From: Collinsella aerofaciens
GTDB lineage: Bacteria; Actinomycetota; Coriobacteriia; Coriobacteriales; Coriobacteriaceae
Assembly: GCF_019131995.1 (NCBI RefSeq)
Contig: NZ_JAHONA010000049.1
Span: 1-8,158, forward strand
Reading direction: 5' to 3'
Length of the DNA stretch: 8,158 bases
Numbering within the stretch: the first letter of the stretch is position 1; each line of letters starts with the position of its first letter. The position numbers and the translations under genes were made by a program. Positions 5,952-8,158 of the stretch are shown piece after piece. The notes below the pieces were generated by a model. It saw only the letters and a list, made by a program, of their open reading frames with translations, did not search any database and was not told the origin of the DNA.

Positions 5952-6677
5952 ATGGAGTATATGCAGGTCAACCGCGCCAACGGCCGCGCCGCCGATGAGC
6001 TGCGCCCCATCAAACTGACTCGCGGCGTCATGAAGCACGCCCACGGCTCGTGTTTGGCCGAGTTCGGTGACACGCGCGTGCTGTGCGCCGCCACTATCGA
6101 GGAGGGCGTGCCGGGCTGGCGAAAGGGAGCTAAGGCCGGCTGGGTGACCGCGGAATACGCCATGCTGCCGGCGTCGACCGGCAAGCGCTGCAAGCGCGAA
6201 CACGCCAACCGCAAGGGTCGCTCCATGGAGATCGAGCGCCTCATTGGCCGCAGCCTGCGTACCGTCGTCAACATGAAGGCGCTCGGCGAGTACACCGTCA
6301 CCGTCGACTGCGATGTGATTCAGGCCGATGGCGGCACGCGTACAGCGAGCATCACCGGCGCCTGGGTGGCGCTGCACGACGCCCTCGCCATGTGGGTCGA
6401 GGCGGGCAAGATCGAACGCATCCCGCTTATCGGCCAGGTGGCTGCCATCTCCATGGGCGTTGTCGACGGCAATACTCTGCTTGACCTCGATTATTCGGAG
6501 GACAGCCATGCCGAGGTCGACATGAACCTCGTCGCCACCGACACCGGCGAGATGATCGAGCTCCAGGGCACCGGCGAGCAGGCGCCCTTTGACCGCAAAC
6601 GCCTCAACGCCCTGCTCGACCTGGGCGACAAGGGTATCGCCGAGCTCATCGAGCTTCAGCGCCAAGCCATCGCCTAA
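5952..6677 (+). CDS. rph: Ribonuclease PH
   Basis: This 241-residue phosphorolytic 3'-to-5' exoribonuclease trims tRNA precursor 3' ends using inorganic phosphate and releasing nucleoside diphosphates; it works as a cytosolic hexameric ring. GAAAGGA at 5938-5944 sets the ATG at 5952, although Met4 (5961) is possible. N-terminal motifs are ADELRPI, GWVTAEYAMLP and REHANRKGRSMEIERLIGRS. The phosphate-binding arginine is R130 in DGGTRTA. The catalytic acidic pair is D184 and D190 within YSEDSHAEVDMN, six residues apart as in the Escherichia coli enzyme (D180/D186). The length is normal and no motif is missing. It follows murI closely and ends at an intrinsic terminator. rdgB comes next, a gene order I know from other bacteria. 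Confidence 0.97.
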   Translation: MEYMQVNRANGRAADELRPIKLTRGVMKHAHGSCLAEFGDTRVLCAATIEEGVPGWRKGAKAGWVTAEYAMLPASTGKRCKREHANRKGRSMEIERLIGRSLRTVVNMKALGEYTVTVDCDVIQADGGTRTASITGAWVALHDALAMWVEAGKIERIPLIGQVAAISMGVVDGNTLLDLDYSEDSHAEVDMNLVATDTGEMIELQGTGEQAPFDRKRLNALLDLGDKGIAELIELQRQAIA

Positions 6678-6713
6678 CCTGCCAAAAGGGACGGGTTTAT
6701 TTTGGTAGGTTTT
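6678..6713 (+). terminator. Intrinsic terminator of the murI-rph transcript
   Basis: Arms CCTGCCAAAA (6678-6687) and TTTTGGTAGG (6700-6709) pair over ten positions with one G-U pair around a 12-base loop, and TTTTAT follows. The hairpin begins at the base after the rph stop codon. The outer pairs are GC-rich and the inner ones A-T, so it is somewhat weaker than the asnB terminator. The loop and right arm contain the motif also found near 2340. Confidence 0.7.
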
Positions 6714-6819
6714 ATCTGCGGAGACGTCTAGACACAAGACTGCCGTTGATTGAGAGGGGAGAGGCAGAGGCCCTCGTCGCCCTCGGCGCGGCATTGCTAT
6801 AGAGACAAGGAGGCCACTC
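6714..6819 (+). promoter_or_regulatory. rdgB leader with ribosome site and possible -10
   Basis: About 106 bases separate the rph terminator from rdgB. A strong AAGGAGG ribosome site sits at 6807-6813, six bases before the ATG. TGCTATAGA (6795-6803) has an extended -10 form, but its start point would fall in or beside the ribosome site, which is awkward. The purine-rich stretch around 6750-6770 has GAGGG/CCCTC pairs. I see no clear -35 and no known RNA motif here. Confidence 0.35.
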
Positions 6820-7461
6820 ATGGCACTTGAGAAGATCGACATTGACACTCTCGACCCGGCGGCGACCATCGTCGTGGCAACGGGCAACGCCCATAAGCTC
6901 ACCGAGATCGAGGCCATTTTGGGCAAGGTCATGCCCGAGGTGCGCTTTGTGGCGCTCGGCCAGCTGGGCGATTTTGAGGACCCCGAGGAAAACGGCACGA
7001 CGTTTTTGGAGAACGCCATCATCAAGGCGCAGGCTGCGGTTGAGGAGACGGGGCTTATGGCCATCGCCGACGATTCCGGCCTGGTCGTCGACGCGCTGGA
7101 CGGCGAGCCCGGTGTGTATAGTGCGCGCTATGCGGGCGTGCACGGCGACGATGCCGCCAACAATGCAAAGCTGCTCGTTAACCTGGAAGGCGTGGCGGAC
7201 GAGGATCGCACCGCGCGCTTTATGAGCGTCGTTGCGCTCATCGACACGGATGGTCTGGTTACCTATGGCGAGGGCGCCTGCGAGGGCGTTATCGCGCACG
7301 AGGGCCGCGGCGACCATGGTTTTGGCTACGACCCGCTGTTCCTGCCGGTCGACACGCCGGGCAAGACCATGGCCGAGCTGACGGCGGACGAGAAGAACGC
7401 CATCAGCCATCGTTTCCACGCGCTCGAGCATCTGTCCGCCAAGCTGACGGGCGAGGAGTAG
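6820..7461 (+). CDS. rdgB: XTP/dITP diphosphatase (RdgB/HAM1 family)
   Basis: This 213-residue nucleotide pyrophosphatase hydrolyses XTP, ITP and dITP to monophosphate and pyrophosphate, keeping deaminated purines out of nucleic acids. Family motifs in order are VVATGNAHK (18-26, substrate loop), the acidic ADDSGL (83-88; D84/D85, metal and catalysis), GVYSARYAG, GFGYDPLF and the C-terminal SHRFHAL that contacts the base. It is slightly longer than the typical 190-200 residues because about 15 residues precede the conserved beta strand. AAGGAGG six bases upstream supports this start. It follows rph after a terminator, and dtd begins three bases after its stop, so rdgB and dtd are surely on one transcript. 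The product is cytosolic and probably dimeric, as is usual for the family. Confidence 0.96.
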   Translation: MALEKIDIDTLDPAATIVVATGNAHKLTEIEAILGKVMPEVRFVALGQLGDFEDPEENGTTFLENAIIKAQAAVEETGLMAIADDSGLVVDALDGEPGVYSARYAGVHGDDAANNAKLLVNLEGVADEDRTARFMSVVALIDTDGLVTYGEGACEGVIAHEGRGDHGFGYDPLFLPVDTPGKTMAELTADEKNAISHRFHALEHLSAKLTGEE

Positions 7462-7464
7462 ACC

Positions 7465-7911
7465 GTGCGTGCGGTGGTGCAGCGCGTGCTCAACGCCGGC
7501 GTGACGGTCGACGGCGAGTGCGTGGGCCGCATTGGACGCGGCTACCTGGTGCTGCTGGGTGTGGGCCATGGCGATACGCGTGCCGAGGCCGACAAGCTGT
7601 GGGGCAAGCTCCGCGGGCTGCGTATCAACGAGGACGAGAACGGCAAGACCAACCTGGCACTTGCCGATGTCGACGGCGAGGTGCTCGTGGTGTCGCAGTT
7701 CACGCTGTTTGCCGACTGCCGCCACGGCCGCCGTCCGTCGTTTACGGATGCCGGCGCCCCCGATGTCGCCAACGAGCTCTACGAGTACTTCTTGACGCTT
7801 GTGCGCGAGGACGTCGAGCAAGTAGCACATGGCATCTTCGGCGCCGATATGAAAGTCGATCTTGTCAACGACGGTCCGTTCACCATCGTCTTGGACACCG
7901 ATAGTCTGTAA
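7465..7911 (+). CDS. dtd: D-aminoacyl-tRNA deacylase
   Basis: This 148-residue enzyme removes D-amino acids (and glycine mischarged on tRNA-Ala) from tRNA. The start codon is GTG at 7465, giving the near-universal N-terminus (M)RAVVQRV. GAGGAG at 7453-7458, inside the last codons of rdgB, is its ribosome site, and only three bases separate the rdgB stop from the GTG, so translation is probably coupled. SQFTLFADC places Thr80 in the usual position. The cross-subunit Gly-cisPro motif is NDGPFT with G137-P138, matching family numbering; Phe replaces the more common Val after the proline. GRRPSF is also present. The length is typical and the gene is intact. It works as a cytosolic homodimer. Two possible terminators follow. 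Confidence 0.97.
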   Translation: MRAVVQRVLNAGVTVDGECVGRIGRGYLVLLGVGHGDTRAEADKLWGKLRGLRINEDENGKTNLALADVDGEVLVVSQFTLFADCRHGRRPSFTDAGAPDVANELYEYFLTLVREDVEQVAHGIFGADMKVDLVNDGPFTIVLDTDSL

Positions 7912-7925
7912 GTAGTCAATTTGGG

Positions 7926-7945
7926 ACCGGGCTTTTTAAGCTGGT
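7926..7945 (+). terminator. Weak stem-loop after dtd
   Basis: ACCGGGCTT and AAGCTGGT can pair with one bulged G and one G-U pair around a short T loop, 14 bases after the dtd stop. The T run lies in the loop rather than after the stem, so termination is doubtful. The stronger hairpin at 8005-8037 is the likelier end of the transcript. Confidence 0.25.
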
Positions 7946-8004
7946 TGATTTCCGATCTCAGCCGAACACATTGAGCAAATAGGCCATTCCCGCAGCTAGC
8001 TGAA

Positions 8005-8044
8005 CGCCCCCGCGGCCCCTCCTGGGGTCCGGGGGCGCCGTTTT
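8005..8044 (+). terminator. GC-rich intrinsic terminator of rdgB-dtd
   Basis: Bases 8005-8019 pair with 8024-8037 in a long stem with a TCCT loop. The inner part is CCCC/GGGG and the outer part is CGCCCCCG/CGGGGGCG, with one bulged C. After three unpaired bases comes TTTT (8041-8044). The very stable stem plus T tract is a good Rho-independent terminator, about 95 bases past dtd. The 7946-8004 stretch between it and the weak hairpin holds nothing I recognise beyond the short palindrome CAGCTAGCTG (7993-8002). Confidence 0.7.
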
Positions 8045-8076
8045 CCCAGTTGATGGAACGGTGGAGATGTGTTTCG

Positions 8077-8158
8077 ATGGGTCCGGTGGCCATGCTCCGC
8101 CCGCCGCCCGGCACCTCTTCCCAGACTCAGCCGGACGGCCGGTCCGTCTATTCCGTTT
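8077..8158 (+). CDS. Possible 5' end of an unidentified gene (partial)
   Basis: An ATG at 8077 opens a frame that stays open to the window edge (27 codons), beginning MGPVAMLRPPPGTSSQTQ. GGTGGAG at 8060-8066 could be its ribosome site, with a 10-base spacer. The same frame also opens at an ATG at 8053. A second frame from 8067 is open as well, so openness alone is weak evidence in GC-rich DNA. The proline/serine/glutamine-rich start suggests a flexible N-terminus. I recognise no family and no promoter, although the position just after a terminator is where a new transcription unit could begin. Confidence 0.3.
   Translation, partial: MGPVAMLRPPPGTSSQTQPDGRSVYSV

Noticed and set aside
5856..7830. 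Two overlapping long minus-strand open frames opposite rph, rdgB and dtd
   Set aside because: Both are antisense to genes with complete catalytic motifs, and they cross the rph terminator and the ribosome sites of those genes.
7779..8114. Minus-strand open frame over the end of dtd and the following gap
   Set aside because: It overlaps the conserved C-terminus of Dtd and runs through the GC-rich terminator. No family is recognised and no ribosome site supports it.
1..8158. Mobile element, CRISPR, defence or toxin-antitoxin system
   Set aside because: No transposase, integrase, direct-repeat array, attachment-site duplication or paired small genes are seen. The genes are conserved housekeeping types with uniform base composition.

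Overview
The window reads as ordinary chromosomal DNA from a high-GC Gram-positive bacterium. Codon third positions are strongly G/C, and most genes have good Shine-Dalgarno sites on the same strand. Protein style and gene set suggest an actinobacterium of the Coriobacteriia, plausibly Collinsella or a close relative. That assignment is a judgement from sequence character, not a database match.

Layout: bases 1-120 hold two stem-loops oriented as terminators for the minus strand. A minus-strand tRNA-Val (anticodon UAC, CCA encoded) follows at 124-199. Bases 200-386 are a divergent control region with an extended -10 box facing the tRNA and a -10 box facing right. All protein genes then run on the plus strand: asnB (387-2267) with its own intrinsic terminator; a murE-type ligase (2379-3941) with its own promoter; a HAD-IIB phosphatase (4049-4960); murI (5012-5896); rph (5952-6677), closed by an intrinsic terminator; then rdgB (6820-7461) and dtd (7465-7911), tightly coupled. 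A strong GC-rich terminator lies near 8005-8044, and a new reading frame may begin at 8077 and run off the window.

Functionally there are two themes. MurE and MurI act in cytoplasmic peptidoglycan precursor synthesis: D-glutamate supply and addition of the third stem residue. AsnB may belong here too if it amidates wall precursors rather than making free asparagine. RNase PH, the XTP/dITP pyrophosphatase RdgB and the D-aminoacyl-tRNA deacylase Dtd are RNA-maturation and quality-control enzymes. To my knowledge, clustering of murI, rph and rdgB is seen in other bacteria.

I do not see a mobile element, CRISPR array, toxin-antitoxin pair, defence island or new multi-gene system. The most informative observations are: a MurE with a non-canonical amino-acid selectivity motif (EDPA where DAP-adding enzymes have DNPR); a 22-bp perfect palindrome inside murI; a U-less 13-bp stem-loop after murE; a possible dispersed-repeat motif shared by the murE promoter region and the rph terminator; and a three-part AAAGG/CCTTT/AAAGG arrangement at the rph ribosome binding site.
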